Shown here one piece after another: positions 52,426 through 61,023 of a stretch of DNA of 64,000 bases; position 1 is the first letter of the stretch, and each line of letters opens with the position of its first letter. The position numbers and the translations under genes were made by a program. This stretch comes from Alcaligenes faecalis (lineage in GTDB: Bacteria; Pseudomonadota; Gammaproteobacteria; Burkholderiales; Burkholderiaceae_B): contig NZ_CP023667.1 in assembly GCF_002443155.1 (NCBI RefSeq), forward strand, positions 3,720,001 to 3,784,000. Reading direction: 5' to 3'. The notes beneath the pieces were generated by a model. That model was not told where the DNA came from. It saw nothing but the letters and a program-made list of their open reading frames with translations, and did not search any database.

Positions 52426-53622
52426 ATGACTGCGTTGTTTGATCCTACTGCTTATCCCTCTACCTCGGTGGAATGGATACAAAAACTGATTGCTTATGAT
52501 ACGACAAGCCGGGAATCTAACCTGGAACTGATTCATGACGTGCAGGCCTATTTGCAGCAGCAAGGGCTGGAAACCGTGCTGACGCATGATGCCAGCGGCC
52601 GCAAGGCCAATCTGTTCGCCACGATTCCGGCAGCTGATGGCACACGTACTGGTGGCATTGTTCTGTCGGGCCATACCGATGTGGTGCCCGTCGACGGCCA
52701 GAACTGGAGCAGTGACCCCTTCAAGGCCGAAATCCGCGACGATCGTCTGTATGGCCGCGGCACTTGCGACATGAAAGGCTTTGTCGGTGTGACGCTGCAA
52801 TTGGTTCCTGAAATGCTGGCGACCAAGCTGGCCAAACCCATCCACCTGGCCTACTCCTACGACGAAGAAGTCGGTTGTGTCGGCGCGCCCGTCATGATTG
52901 ATGATCTGGTTCGCCGTGGCGTGAAACCCGAAGGCTGCGTGGTGGGTGAACCCACCAGTATGCGCACCATCGTGGCGCATAAAGGCATTAACGCTTATCG
53001 CTGCCGCGTACATGGTCATGCCGCTCACTCTTCGCTGACCCCCAAGGGTGTGAACGCGATTGAACATGCGGCACGCATCATTACCGCCATCCGTGATCTG
53101 GCCGACGACTACAAGAGCATGGGCCCCTACGACCACGATTTCGACGTGCCCTTCACCACCTTGCAGACCAGCATGATTCGGGGCGGTATCGCCTTGAATA
53201 CGGTGCCTGATCTGTGCGAATTCGAGTTTGAATACCGCAATCTGCCCGGTGTGGACCCCGAGCCGATCTTGCAGGAAATCCGTGAATTCATCGATCTGAA
53301 AGTCCTGCCTGCCATGCGTCGCGAGCATCCCGATGCTTTGGTGGAACTGGAAAAGCTGGCCAGCGCCCCCGGTCTGAATCCCGAAGAGCAAGCCGCCATC
53401 ACCAAGCTGGTGCGCGAATTGACGCGGGACGACACGGTACGCAAAGTGGCCTACGGCACCGAAGCAGGTCTGTTCCAGCAAGCCGGTATCCCTTCGATTA
53501 TTTGTGGCCCCGGCAATATCGAGCAGGCCCACCGCCCCGATGAATACGTGGAACTGGACCAGGTGGAACAGTGCGAGCAGTTCTTGCGCGCCCTGATTCG
53601 CAGCCAGGCCGTGGCCTCTTAA
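52426..53622 (+). CDS. argE: ArgE/M20-family N-acyl amino acid deacetylase
   Basis: A 398-residue zinc amidohydrolase closest to acetylornithine deacetylase. Metal-binding motifs are LSGHTDVVPVDGQ, GRGTCDMKGF, YSYDEEVGCVGAP and EAGLFQQAGIP, with the dimerisation domain around AHSSLTPKGVNAIEHA. In arginine synthesis ArgE removes the acetyl group from N-acetylornithine. Here it is the first gene of a catabolic cassette with a lyase and a cyclodeaminase-family enzyme, so it may act on another N-acyl amino acid. The start ATG 52426 follows GGGAGAAAG. The gene symbol reflects family only. Confidence 0.85.
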   Translation: MTALFDPTAYPSTSVEWIQKLIAYDTTSRESNLELIHDVQAYLQQQGLETVLTHDASGRKANLFATIPAADGTRTGGIVLSGHTDVVPVDGQNWSSDPFKAEIRDDRLYGRGTCDMKGFVGVTLQLVPEMLATKLAKPIHLAYSYDEEVGCVGAPVMIDDLVRRGVKPEGCVVGEPTSMRTIVAHKGINAYRCRVHGHAAHSSLTPKGVNAIEHAARIITAIRDLADDYKSMGPYDHDFDVPFTTLQTSMIRGGIALNTVPDLCEFEFEYRNLPGVDPEPILQEIREFIDLKVLPAMRREHPDALVELEKLASAPGLNPEEQAAITKLVRELTRDDTVRKVAYGTEAGLFQQAGIPSIICGPGNIEQAHRPDEYVELDQVEQCEQFLRALIRSQAVAS

Positions 53623-53652
53623 AAACAGACAAACAGGTTTCAACGCAAACCC

Positions 53653-54627
53653 ATGACAACAGAAAAAGTTACCAAGGAAAACGTGGTGCAGGCGCATGAG
53701 CGTCTGTGTCCCTATGTGCGCCAGACGCCCGTGTTCGATTATCAGACCGGGCGTCTGGACAGCGCCGTCAATTTCAAGTTCGAGCATTTGCAGGCCTCGG
53801 GTACCTTCAAGGCACGCGGTGCTTTTACTAACTTGCTGAGCTTGTCCGAAGAGGCTCGCCAGCAAGGGGTGACCTGCGTTTCCGCAGGTAATCACGCTGT
53901 CGCTGTGGCCTACGCCGCCCATCAAATGGGGGTGAAAGCCAAGACCGTGATGATCAAGACAGCCAGCCCGGCTCGCGTAGCCTTGTGCCGCGAATATGGG
54001 GCCGAGATCGTCTTTGCCGACAACGGCGAGCAGGCTTTTGAACTGGTGCGCCAGATTGAAAAGGACGAACAGAAAACCTTTATTCATCCGTTCAGTACCT
54101 ACCCCACCGTGCTGGGAACCGCCACGCTGGGCTACGAGTGGTTGCAGCAAGCGGGCAAGCTGGATGCGGTGCTGGTGCCGATCGGAGGCGGTGGCTTGGC
54201 CGCGGGTGTCTCGGCAGCCGTCAAGCTGTGGCAGCCTGATTGCGTGGTCTATGGCATCGAGCCCGTAGGCGCGAACGTCATGGCGCTAAGCCGCCAGGCT
54301 GGCGAGCCGCAAAAAATCGGCGCCATGCAGTCCATCGCAGACAGTCTGATGGCTCCGCATACCGATGAGTTCAGCTTCCGCGTGTGTCAGGACAATATCG
54401 ACACTCTGGTGACGGTCAACGACGACCAGATCCGCGCTGGCATGCACTTCCTGTTCAACGAATTCAAGATGGCCACTGAACCGGCTTGTGCGGTGGCGAC
54501 AGCCGCCTTGATGTTCCCCTTACGCAAACATCTGGCCGGGCAACGAGTGGGCGTGCTGTTCTGCGGCTCCAACACGGATACCGACACCTTTATCCGCCAT
54601 ATCACCACGCCACTGGCGCAAGGCTAA
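53653..54627 (+). CDS. Threonine-dehydratase-like ammonia-lyase (EutB/BhcB type)
   Basis: PLP fold-type II lyase, 324 residues. PLP lysine is K53 (HLQASGTFKARGAF); SAGNHAVAVAYAA and PIGGGGLAAG complete the cofactor site. There is no ACT domain, so it is catabolic and not IlvA. It is 30 bases after the deacetylase and two bases before an ornithine-cyclodeaminase-family gene. The lyase/cyclodeaminase pair is known from hydroxyectoine use (EutB-EutC) and from the beta-hydroxyaspartate cycle (BhcB-BhcD). A hydroxylated amino acid is the likely substrate, but which one is not determined. Confidence 0.85.
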   Translation: MTTEKVTKENVVQAHERLCPYVRQTPVFDYQTGRLDSAVNFKFEHLQASGTFKARGAFTNLLSLSEEARQQGVTCVSAGNHAVAVAYAAHQMGVKAKTVMIKTASPARVALCREYGAEIVFADNGEQAFELVRQIEKDEQKTFIHPFSTYPTVLGTATLGYEWLQQAGKLDAVLVPIGGGGLAAGVSAAVKLWQPDCVVYGIEPVGANVMALSRQAGEPQKIGAMQSIADSLMAPHTDEFSFRVCQDNIDTLVTVNDDQIRAGMHFLFNEFKMATEPACAVATAALMFPLRKHLAGQRVGVLFCGSNTDTDTFIRHITTPLAQG

Positions 54628-54629
54628 TC

Positions 54630-55634
54630 ATGCAGCTAAGCGTTTATGTAGCAAAAGCCCAGGAAGTGTATGAAGGGCTGGATATGGGGGCGGCGATTGA
54701 TCTGATGCGCCAGGGTTTTATCGCCATGCAGCAAGGGCGTATTGACCAGCCCTTGCGCACGATTGTGCGCAGCCATTTGTCCAGCGGCTTTCTGGGCATG
54801 ATGCCTGCCTGCATCGATATGCCGGAGATTTATCCCGAGCCTTTGTACGGTGCCAAGATGGGCACCCTGTTTCCAGACAATGTGCGCCTGGGTAAAGACC
54901 CCCATCAAGGCTGCGTGCTCTTGATGAGCGGCTTGACTGGCGAGACTCGTGCCATTCTGGACGCCAGCAGCGTGACGGCCTTGCGTACCGCAGCGGTCAG
55001 TGGCCTGGCCACCGACATGCTGGCGCGCCCGGATGCCAGCGTGCTGACCTTGTTTGGCGGCGGGCATCAGGCCTTGTGGCAGTTGCGTGCCGTGGCGCAA
55101 GTGCGTCGCTTGAGCAACGTATTTGTGATTACTCGCTCTGCACCGTCGGCTCAGCATTTTATTGAGGAAGCTCAGGCGTATCTGGATTGCCCCTTGATAG
55201 CCGGAGTCTCGGCCCAAGAAGCCGTGTCCCAGTCGGATATGGTACTGACGGCCACCAGCTCTGCCACACCTGTCTTGCAGCGCGAATGGCTGCGCCCTGG
55301 CACGCACATTACCTCCATGGGCTCCAGCACACCTGCCAGTAGCGAACTGGATGGACCCACCATGACGGCAGGCCGCTTGTTTGTGGACCGTGCGCAATCG
55401 ACTCGTAACGAGTCGGGCGAGTTCTTGAATGCGTGCAAGCAGGGTTACTTGTCGGCGGATACCGAGCTGAATGAGTTGGGTGCCGTCCTGGAGGGACAAG
55501 CCGCAGGCCGCATCAACAACGAAGAAATCACGATTTTTAAATCCTTGGGACTGGCATTCGAGGATGTACTGACGGCGGCCGCCTTGTTAAGCCGTCATGC
55601 CGCGCAAGGGAATGGACGAGTAGTAGAACTTTAA
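54630..55634 (+). CDS. Ornithine cyclodeaminase/mu-crystallin family protein (EutC/BhcD type)
   Basis: A 334-residue NAD(P)-binding enzyme. LTLFGGGHQALWQLRAV is the dinucleotide-binding loop; RTIVRSHLSSG and the TAAVSGLATDML segment are family features. Members include ornithine cyclodeaminase, EutC and the imine reductase BhcD. The ATG at 54630 follows the lyase stop by two bases, so the two proteins are made together; a longer open frame extending into the lyase gene is an artefact. It probably acts on the imine or amino acid delivered by the lyase. Confidence 0.85.
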   Translation: MQLSVYVAKAQEVYEGLDMGAAIDLMRQGFIAMQQGRIDQPLRTIVRSHLSSGFLGMMPACIDMPEIYPEPLYGAKMGTLFPDNVRLGKDPHQGCVLLMSGLTGETRAILDASSVTALRTAAVSGLATDMLARPDASVLTLFGGGHQALWQLRAVAQVRRLSNVFVITRSAPSAQHFIEEAQAYLDCPLIAGVSAQEAVSQSDMVLTATSSATPVLQREWLRPGTHITSMGSSTPASSELDGPTMTAGRLFVDRAQSTRNESGEFLNACKQGYLSADTELNELGAVLEGQAAGRINNEEITIFKSLGLAFEDVLTAAALLSRHAAQGNGRVVEL

Positions 55635-55664
55635 TAGCGTCATCAAGAGGTAGGGAGACAAGTA

Positions 55665-56636
55665 ATGAAAAAGAAATGGGCGCAGGTTTTGCTGGGAACG
55701 GCGTTGGCATTGGCAACGGGCATGTCTGTTGCCAGCAAATTGCCGGACACCATACGTTTGGTCGTGGGCTATCCGGCTGGTGGAACAGCAGATGCCGTCG
55801 CGCGGGTGTATGCCGAGCAATTGCGCGAAAAACTGGGTGTGAATGTGGTGGTGGATAACCGTGCAGGCGCGGGTGGGCAGGTTGCCGCTCAAGGTTTTTT
55901 GCGCTCGCCTACCGATGGCTCGGTGCTGCTGGTCGCCAATAATCACATGATGACCACCCTGCCCCTGACGGTGAAAACGGTCAGCTACGATCCCATGAAG
56001 GATTTTGCGCCGGTGGCGGTGATTGCCAAGTTCGAACATATCTTTGTGGTGGGTAAAACCACGCCTGCCAATACCTTGCAGGAGTACGTGGAACTGGTGC
56101 GCAAGGAACCGGAAAAGTACGGCCACTATGGCATTCCTGCTCCTGGCAGCGCTCCCCAGTTCATGGGCTACAGCATCGCCAAGAAGAACGATATCCAGAT
56201 GTCCCCCGTGCCTTACAAAGGGGGCGCACCCTTGATCAACGACCTGCTGGGAGACCATATCCCTGCCGGCGTGGATGCTGTGGGCATGATTACCGAACAC
56301 GTTGCTGCTGGCTCGGTGCGAGTTCTGGGAATTACGGGTGAAGAGCGTCTGCCTATCCTCAAGGACGTGCCTACCTTTGTAGAGATGGGTTACGGCGATC
56401 TGAAGGCTTCGGGCTGGATGGGGATTTTTGCCCCACTGGGCATGGAGCCGGAGATGGTCAAACAGTTCCAGGATGCCTTCAATGAAGTGGCCAAGCTGCC
56501 ACGCATTGAAAGCGCGATTGTGCCGATTGGCTTTCGACCCGAGTCAGGCGATGCTCAGGAACTGTCCCGCATTGTTCAGGATGATCTGGATACCTGGGGA
56601 CCCATCATCAAGGAATCGGGGTATTTGCAGCAGTGA
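55665..56636 (+). CDS. Bug/TctC-family extracytoplasmic binding protein
   Basis: A 323-residue periplasmic solute receptor. The signal peptide (about 1-24) is followed by DTIRLVVGYPAGGTADAVARVYAEQLREKLGVNVVVDNRAGAGGQVAAQ and the usual GIPAPGSAPQFMGYSIAKK, the ligand-loop region. Bug proteins bind small carboxylates or amino acids and are very numerous in Bordetella and Alcaligenes relatives; most lack an adjacent transporter, as here. It follows the cyclodeaminase gene by 30 bases and probably serves the same pathway. The next gene lies 625 bases away behind a terminator. Confidence 0.9.
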   Translation: MKKKWAQVLLGTALALATGMSVASKLPDTIRLVVGYPAGGTADAVARVYAEQLREKLGVNVVVDNRAGAGGQVAAQGFLRSPTDGSVLLVANNHMMTTLPLTVKTVSYDPMKDFAPVAVIAKFEHIFVVGKTTPANTLQEYVELVRKEPEKYGHYGIPAPGSAPQFMGYSIAKKNDIQMSPVPYKGGAPLINDLLGDHIPAGVDAVGMITEHVAAGSVRVLGITGEERLPILKDVPTFVEMGYGDLKASGWMGIFAPLGMEPEMVKQFQDAFNEVAKLPRIESAIVPIGFRPESGDAQELSRIVQDDLDTWGPIIKESGYLQQ

Positions 56637-56795
56637 AACCCAGGGCGTTGGTGCAGGCGCCTGCTTGTGATGGGCGATCTTCATCAAGCCCGATGAGTGC
56701 AGACTAGCGTTTCGACCCGGTTCTTATGGAACATGGAGAGCAACGGCCAGTCGCAGCTAACAGGGCAAAACTTGTTAGCGCAGAAAAGCTGGAAT

Positions 56796-56828
56796 GCGGG
56801 CCTGATGCCAAATCAGGTCCGCTTTTTT
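56796..56828 (+). terminator. Terminator of the argE-type operon
   Basis: GCGGGCCTGAT (56796-56806) pairs with ATCAGGTCCGC (56812-56822), with one G-T wobble, followed by six T. Confidence 0.92.
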
Positions 56829-57160
56829 ATGGCGATTTCAAAAAGGGAACCGGCACTTTCAGAGTCTGTTGGTTGTGTCTGGTGTGAGGCCAGCTTTTGG
56901 GTGGCATTTCCTTATCAGAAAGAGGCCTCGTAGCCCGAAAAGGGAGCTGGTTATCTATGTGCTGAGACATCGAATTTTCGGTTCGTAGGCAGCCTGTGGG
57001 TAGCTGAAATACCTCTGGTCTATACCTTCAAAGAGCACTTGAATGTTGCCACCAAGATTGGGCTGGCAAACAGGTTTCGACTGGGCCCAATCATCCGTGA
57101 AAACTACTGAAAATCAATTAAGTGACTGATAGATAACAATAAAAAATTATTTTAAGTCTG

Positions 57161-57174
57161 TAGGGAATTCCCTA
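57161..57174. promoter_or_regulatory. Candidate operator of the ABC/nic operon
   Basis: TAGGGAATTCCCTA is a perfect 14-bp palindrome about 90 bases upstream of the livK-type start. Direct repeats TCAGTTAAT follow at 57194-57202 and 57228-57236. They suit a repressor or activator of the pyridine genes, but no regulator is in the window to pair them with. Confidence 0.5.
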
Positions 57175-57261
57175 TATTTTATTTATTGGCTAGTCAGTTA
57201 ATAATATTTCAAATTAGAAATAATCAATCAGTTAATTAAAAACCAAGGAAGGAGATACAAG

Positions 57262-58392
57262 GTGCGCAAGACGATATTGACGATGGGGTTGCTCATGACG
57301 CTGGGTGCTGCGGGGGCCGTGCAAGCGCAAACCATCAAAATTGGTGTGATTCAGCCTTTGACCGGGTCGGTGGCCTACAACGGGGAGGCTGATGTGAATG
57401 GCTCCAAGTTGGCTGTCAAAGAGCGAAATGCTCGTGGCGGGGTCCTGGGCAAACAGGTTGAACTGGCTATTGAGGATGGAGAATGCCAGCCCTCCAAAAC
57501 CGTGAACGCGGCTGAAAAACTGATTCAGAAAGACAAGGTGCCAATTATTTCCGGCGCCTTTTGCAGCTCCGCCACCATTGCGGCTATGAGCGTGGCGCAA
57601 AAGTACAAAGTGCCCCTGCTCTCGGGCGTGTCGTCAAAAAGTGATTTGACCGAGCGTGGCAATGAGTGGTTTTTCCGAACCGCAGAAACCGATGGTTTGC
57701 TGGCCCATGCCTTCGCAACGATTCTGGTCGAGCAGCTCAAGCTGAAAAAAATCGCCTACATCGGGGTGAATGATGACTGGGGTCGGGGGGGCATGGAGGA
57801 GTTCTCCAGCCAGATCGAAGCCCTGGGCGGTGAAACCGTGCAAAAGCTGTATTTCGACCATGGCACCACGGATTTCTACACCTTGTTGACGCGGGTACGG
57901 GCCGCTAAACCGGATGGTGTCTTTGTGGCAGCCGAAACTCAGGACGGCTCGATTCTGGTCAAACAGATGAAGGAAGTGGGTCTGGAGAGTCTGATTTTCG
58001 GCGTGGGCAGTTGGGCGACGGCGGACTTCGTGAATCTGGCCGGCTCTGCATCAGAAGGCATTCATGCTGCCGTTCCTTATGCCCACACTTTGCAGCGTCC
58101 CGAAAATCTGGAGTTCGTGCAGTCCTATCAGAAAGAGTATGGCGAGCTGCCCGGCAAGTATTCGGTGGCTGGCTATAACGCGATGAACATCATCATGGAC
58201 GCGATCGAACGCGCAGGGGAAGCCGATCCGGACAAGATTCGTCTGGCGCTGCCGGCCACTGATTACAACGGCCCCAATGGCAACTTCAAATTCAACGAAA
58301 AACGCCAGGGCTACGGCTTTGATGCCGTGCTGGTGAAGCTTCAAGGCGGGCAGCCGGAAATTGTTGCTCAGGCAAAGGTAACGGCGGACTAA
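57262..58392 (+). CDS. ABC transporter periplasmic binding protein, branched-chain amino acid type
   Basis: A 376-residue LivJ/LivK-type receptor (Peripla_BP_6). The signal peptide ends QAQ (about residue 23), followed by TIKIGVIQPLTGSVAYNGEADVNGSKLAVKERNARGGVLG, the family opening. The start codon is GTG 57262 behind AAGGAAGGAG. It heads an operon of two permeases, two ATPases and three pyridine-catabolism enzymes. The ligand is therefore more likely an N-heteroaromatic acid (nicotinate, picolinate, or a hydroxylated or ring-cleaved derivative) than leucine; this is inference from context. Confidence 0.9.
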   Translation: MRKTILTMGLLMTLGAAGAVQAQTIKIGVIQPLTGSVAYNGEADVNGSKLAVKERNARGGVLGKQVELAIEDGECQPSKTVNAAEKLIQKDKVPIISGAFCSSATIAAMSVAQKYKVPLLSGVSSKSDLTERGNEWFFRTAETDGLLAHAFATILVEQLKLKKIAYIGVNDDWGRGGMEEFSSQIEALGGETVQKLYFDHGTTDFYTLLTRVRAAKPDGVFVAAETQDGSILVKQMKEVGLESLIFGVGSWATADFVNLAGSASEGIHAAVPYAHTLQRPENLEFVQSYQKEYGELPGKYSVAGYNAMNIIMDAIERAGEADPDKIRLALPATDYNGPNGNFKFNEKRQGYGFDAVLVKLQGGQPEIVAQAKVTAD

Positions 58393-58436
58393 GAGCACGA
58401 TGAGCTGCGGATTTTATCGTTTGATGAGGGGGCATT

Positions 58437-59312
58437 GTGTTTGATTTATTGCTGCAGTTCATTGCCAATGGACTGGTGAACGGGACGTTCTACGCGTTGT
58501 CGGCCCTGGGTCTGACCCTGATTTTTGGCTTGATGCGATTGGTGAACTTTGCCCATGGCGAGTTCTACATGATCGGTGGCCTGCTGGGATGGTTGGTGAC
58601 CCAGCAACTGGAGCTGAACTTCTTTGTGGGCCTGGCGCTGGTCATGGTGATCGTCGCGGTGTTTGGTTGGCTGATGGATCGCTTCCTGATTGCCCGTATC
58701 CGGGACAAGGGCCCGGAGCCTGGCATTTTGCTGACTATCGGTTTGTCGATTTTCCTGACGAATACCGCTCTGATGATCGTGGGTACGGCACCTCTGAAAG
58801 TGGTGGCGCCGGTGCCTAATACTCCCCTGTTTTTGGGACCGATATTCATCACCGAGGTGCGCGTTTTTGCGATCGGGATGTCTATTGCGGCCATCGTCGG
58901 CGCACGCCTTCTGATCCAGAAAACCCGCTTGGGTAAAGCCATGCGGGCCACGTTCCAGGATTCGACGGCGGCCAGTCTGGTCGGTATCAATACCGCCACG
59001 ATTTACGCCTCCACTTTCGCCTTGGGTGTGGTTCTGGCGGCAACCTCGGGCATGTTGCTCAGCTCCATTTATGTCGCGCAGGCTTCGATCGGTGGCCTGA
59101 TCAGTTTGAAGGCCTTTGTGGTGGTCATTCTGGGCGGGATGGGCAATTTCGGTGGTGCCATTCTGGGTGGCTTGATCCTGGGCGTGGCAGAAGCGCTGTG
59201 GGGAGGTTATGTGCAAACGGGGACGGCGGACATGGTGGGCTTTGCCCTGGTTATCTTGATTCTGTTCTTCCGCCCCTATGGCTTGTTTTCGGTTCGAGCG
59301 GAGCGCGCGTAA
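58437..59312 (+). CDS. ABC transporter permease, LivH type
   Basis: A 291-residue integral membrane subunit with about eight helices. Typical LivH sequences are NGLVNGTFYALSALGLTLIFGLMRLVNFAHGEFYMIGG at the start and AFVVVILGGMGNFGGAILGGLILGVAEAL near the end. The start codon is GTG 58437 behind GAGGGGG, 45 bases after the binding-protein gene. It forms the translocation channel with the LivM-type protein. The family call is certain; the substrate is not. Confidence 0.92.
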   Translation: MFDLLLQFIANGLVNGTFYALSALGLTLIFGLMRLVNFAHGEFYMIGGLLGWLVTQQLELNFFVGLALVMVIVAVFGWLMDRFLIARIRDKGPEPGILLTIGLSIFLTNTALMIVGTAPLKVVAPVPNTPLFLGPIFITEVRVFAIGMSIAAIVGARLLIQKTRLGKAMRATFQDSTAASLVGINTATIYASTFALGVVLAATSGMLLSSIYVAQASIGGLISLKAFVVVILGGMGNFGGAILGGLILGVAEALWGGYVQTGTADMVGFALVILILFFRPYGLFSVRAERA

Positions 59313-60272
59313 ATGAAAATAGAACGTCACTTTATGGTGGGCTTCCTGGTCTTGTCGGCGTTGCTCGCTTGTTTTGTGCAGAACGATTATTTGCTGCATA
59401 TCCTGGTGTTGGTGCTGATGTATAGCGTGCTGGCCAGCAGCCTCAATTTGATTATTGGCTATGTGGGGGAGTTCCCGCTGGGGCACGTGGCATTTTTCGG
59501 CCTGGGGGCGTACTCGGTCGCGATTTTGAGTTCACCTGCAGTGGGTTGGCCCGTCACGATCACGATTGCAGCGGCGGCCTTGATTGCTGCGGCAGCCGGC
59601 TACGTGATTGGGCGTGTGACTTTGCGTTTGAATGGGCCCTTCTTTGTCATCGTGACGCTGGCCTTTGCCGAGGTCTTGCGTCTGCTGGCCAATAACTGGG
59701 TGGAGCTGACCAATGGTCCGATGGGTATCTCGGGTGTGGCTCATCCCGCCCTGCTGGATATCTCACCTTGGCTGGCCGGCAAGCGGGGTTTTGTGGTGAT
59801 GGGCATTGTGCTGGCCGCCATCACTTTCTACATCTGCTACCGCCTGGTGCATTCCAGTGCGGGCCGTGCTGCCGTCACTCTGCGAGAGAACAACTACGTG
59901 GCGCAATCGGTCGGTATTGATCCTTTTCGCTACTCGCAGTTTGTCTTTGTGGTGGCGGCCTTTCTGGCCGGGATTGCCGGGGCTTACTACGCCAGCTACA
60001 TCAGTTTTGTAGGGCCGGAAGTTTTCGGTTTTCCGTTTACCGCGACCATGATCATTATCGTTTTGCTGGGCGGTAAAGGCACCTTGCTGGGGCCTATTGC
60101 AGGGGCCATTGTGGTGGCCTTGCTGGAAGAGTATTTGCGCGAATTCAAGGAGTTGCGTCTGTCCTTATTTGGACTGATCGTCATGGCTTCGGTGCTGTTT
60201 GCACCGGATGGAATCATGGGATTTGTGCAGCAGCGTTTTCATCATTTATTTGGGAGGACGCGTCATGCTTGA
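59313..60272 (+). CDS. ABC transporter permease, LivM type
   Basis: A 319-residue integral membrane subunit. Family features are LNLIIGYVGEFPLGHVAFFGLGAYSVAIL and RENNYVAQSVGIDPFRYSQFVFVVAAFLAGIAGAYYASYISFVGPEVF (EAA-like loop contacting the ATPases). It starts directly at the livH-type stop with no spacer (TAAATG) and its own stop overlaps the next gene by eight bases, so translation is coupled throughout. Confidence 0.92.
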   Translation: MKIERHFMVGFLVLSALLACFVQNDYLLHILVLVLMYSVLASSLNLIIGYVGEFPLGHVAFFGLGAYSVAILSSPAVGWPVTITIAAAALIAAAAGYVIGRVTLRLNGPFFVIVTLAFAEVLRLLANNWVELTNGPMGISGVAHPALLDISPWLAGKRGFVVMGIVLAAITFYICYRLVHSSAGRAAVTLRENNYVAQSVGIDPFRYSQFVFVVAAFLAGIAGAYYASYISFVGPEVFGFPFTATMIIIVLLGGKGTLLGPIAGAIVVALLEEYLREFKELRLSLFGLIVMASVLFAPDGIMGFVQQRFHHLFGRTRHA

Positions 60273-61023
60273 AGTGTGCGGTCTCAGCAAATCCTTTGGC
60301 GGTATTCATGCGGTTCAGGATATTGATTTCACCGTTCCTGCCGGGCAAATCGTCAGCTTGATCGGGCCCAATGGGGCTGGCAAAACAACGTGCTTCAACC
60401 TTATCACCGGCTTTTATCAGCCTACTCGTGGGCGGGTGTTATGGGATGGCAAAGAGGTCACGGCCAGCAAGCCGTATCGCATGGCACAGCAGGGCGTCAT
60501 TCGCACTTTTCAAAAGACTAATGTGCTGCGGGCTCTGAGTGTTTTCGACAATTTGGTCCATGCCCATTATTTGGCTGATCGGGCACCCTTGTGGCGCACT
60601 TTCTGGCCTAGCAAAGAGCAGGCAAAAACCGAACAGGAAATCATCGTCTCGGCCCGTCGTATTCTCGATCAGATTGGCTTGGCCAAGCGTGCTGATGTCC
60701 TGGCCAGCTCCTTGTCTTGTGGCGAGTTGCGACTGCTGGAGGTGGGCGTTGCTCTTGGTGCTAAACCCAGATTGTTGATGCTGGATGAGCCAGCCGCCGG
60801 ACTTAATACACATGAAGCAGAAGGCTTGGCCGACCTGCTCAAACAGCTGCCTGGGCAGTGGGTGGAGTCCATTTTGCTGGTAGAGCACAACATGGGTCTG
60901 ATTATGCGTGTATCTGACCAGATCGTGGTCATGAACTTTGGCAAAAAACTGGCAACGGGAACACCGGCAGAAATTCAGGCCAATGAGCAAGTGTTGGAAG
61001 CCTATATGGGGAAAGCGGCATGA
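60265..61023 (+). CDS. ABC transporter ATP-binding protein, LivG type
   Basis: A 252-residue ATPase. It has Walker A GPNGAGKTT, the signature SLSCGELRLLEVG (SCGE in place of SGGQ), Walker B PRLLMLDEPAAG and the H-loop VEHNMG. The ATG at 60265 is set by TGGGAGG; a longer frame into the livM-type gene is not used. It overlaps the previous gene by eight bases and the next by four (ATGA). It pairs with the LivF-type ATPase to energise uptake. Confidence 0.93.
   Translation: MLEVCGLSKSFGGIHAVQDIDFTVPAGQIVSLIGPNGAGKTTCFNLITGFYQPTRGRVLWDGKEVTASKPYRMAQQGVIRTFQKTNVLRALSVFDNLVHAHYLADRAPLWRTFWPSKEQAKTEQEIIVSARRILDQIGLAKRADVLASSLSCGELRLLEVGVALGAKPRLLMLDEPAAGLNTHEAEGLADLLKQLPGQWVESILLVEHNMGLIMRVSDQIVVMNFGKKLATGTPAEIQANEQVLEAYMGKAA

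Larger units (their letters stand above)
56637..57261 (+). other. Intergenic stretch between the Bug gene and the ABC/nic operon
   Basis: It contains a terminator (56796-56828), then AT-rich promoter DNA from about 57110 with the palindrome at 57161 and the repeat TCAGTTAAT at 57194 and 57228. A short frame at 56697-56933 overlaps the terminator and is not supported as a gene. Confidence 0.6.

Noticed and set aside
56697..56933. 78-residue frame after the Bug gene
   Set aside because: It runs through an intrinsic terminator (56796-56828) and shows no protein features.
58446..59486. Long minus-strand frame across the LivH-type permease
   Set aside because: The translation is His/Gln-rich, low-complexity and antisense to a clear membrane permease.
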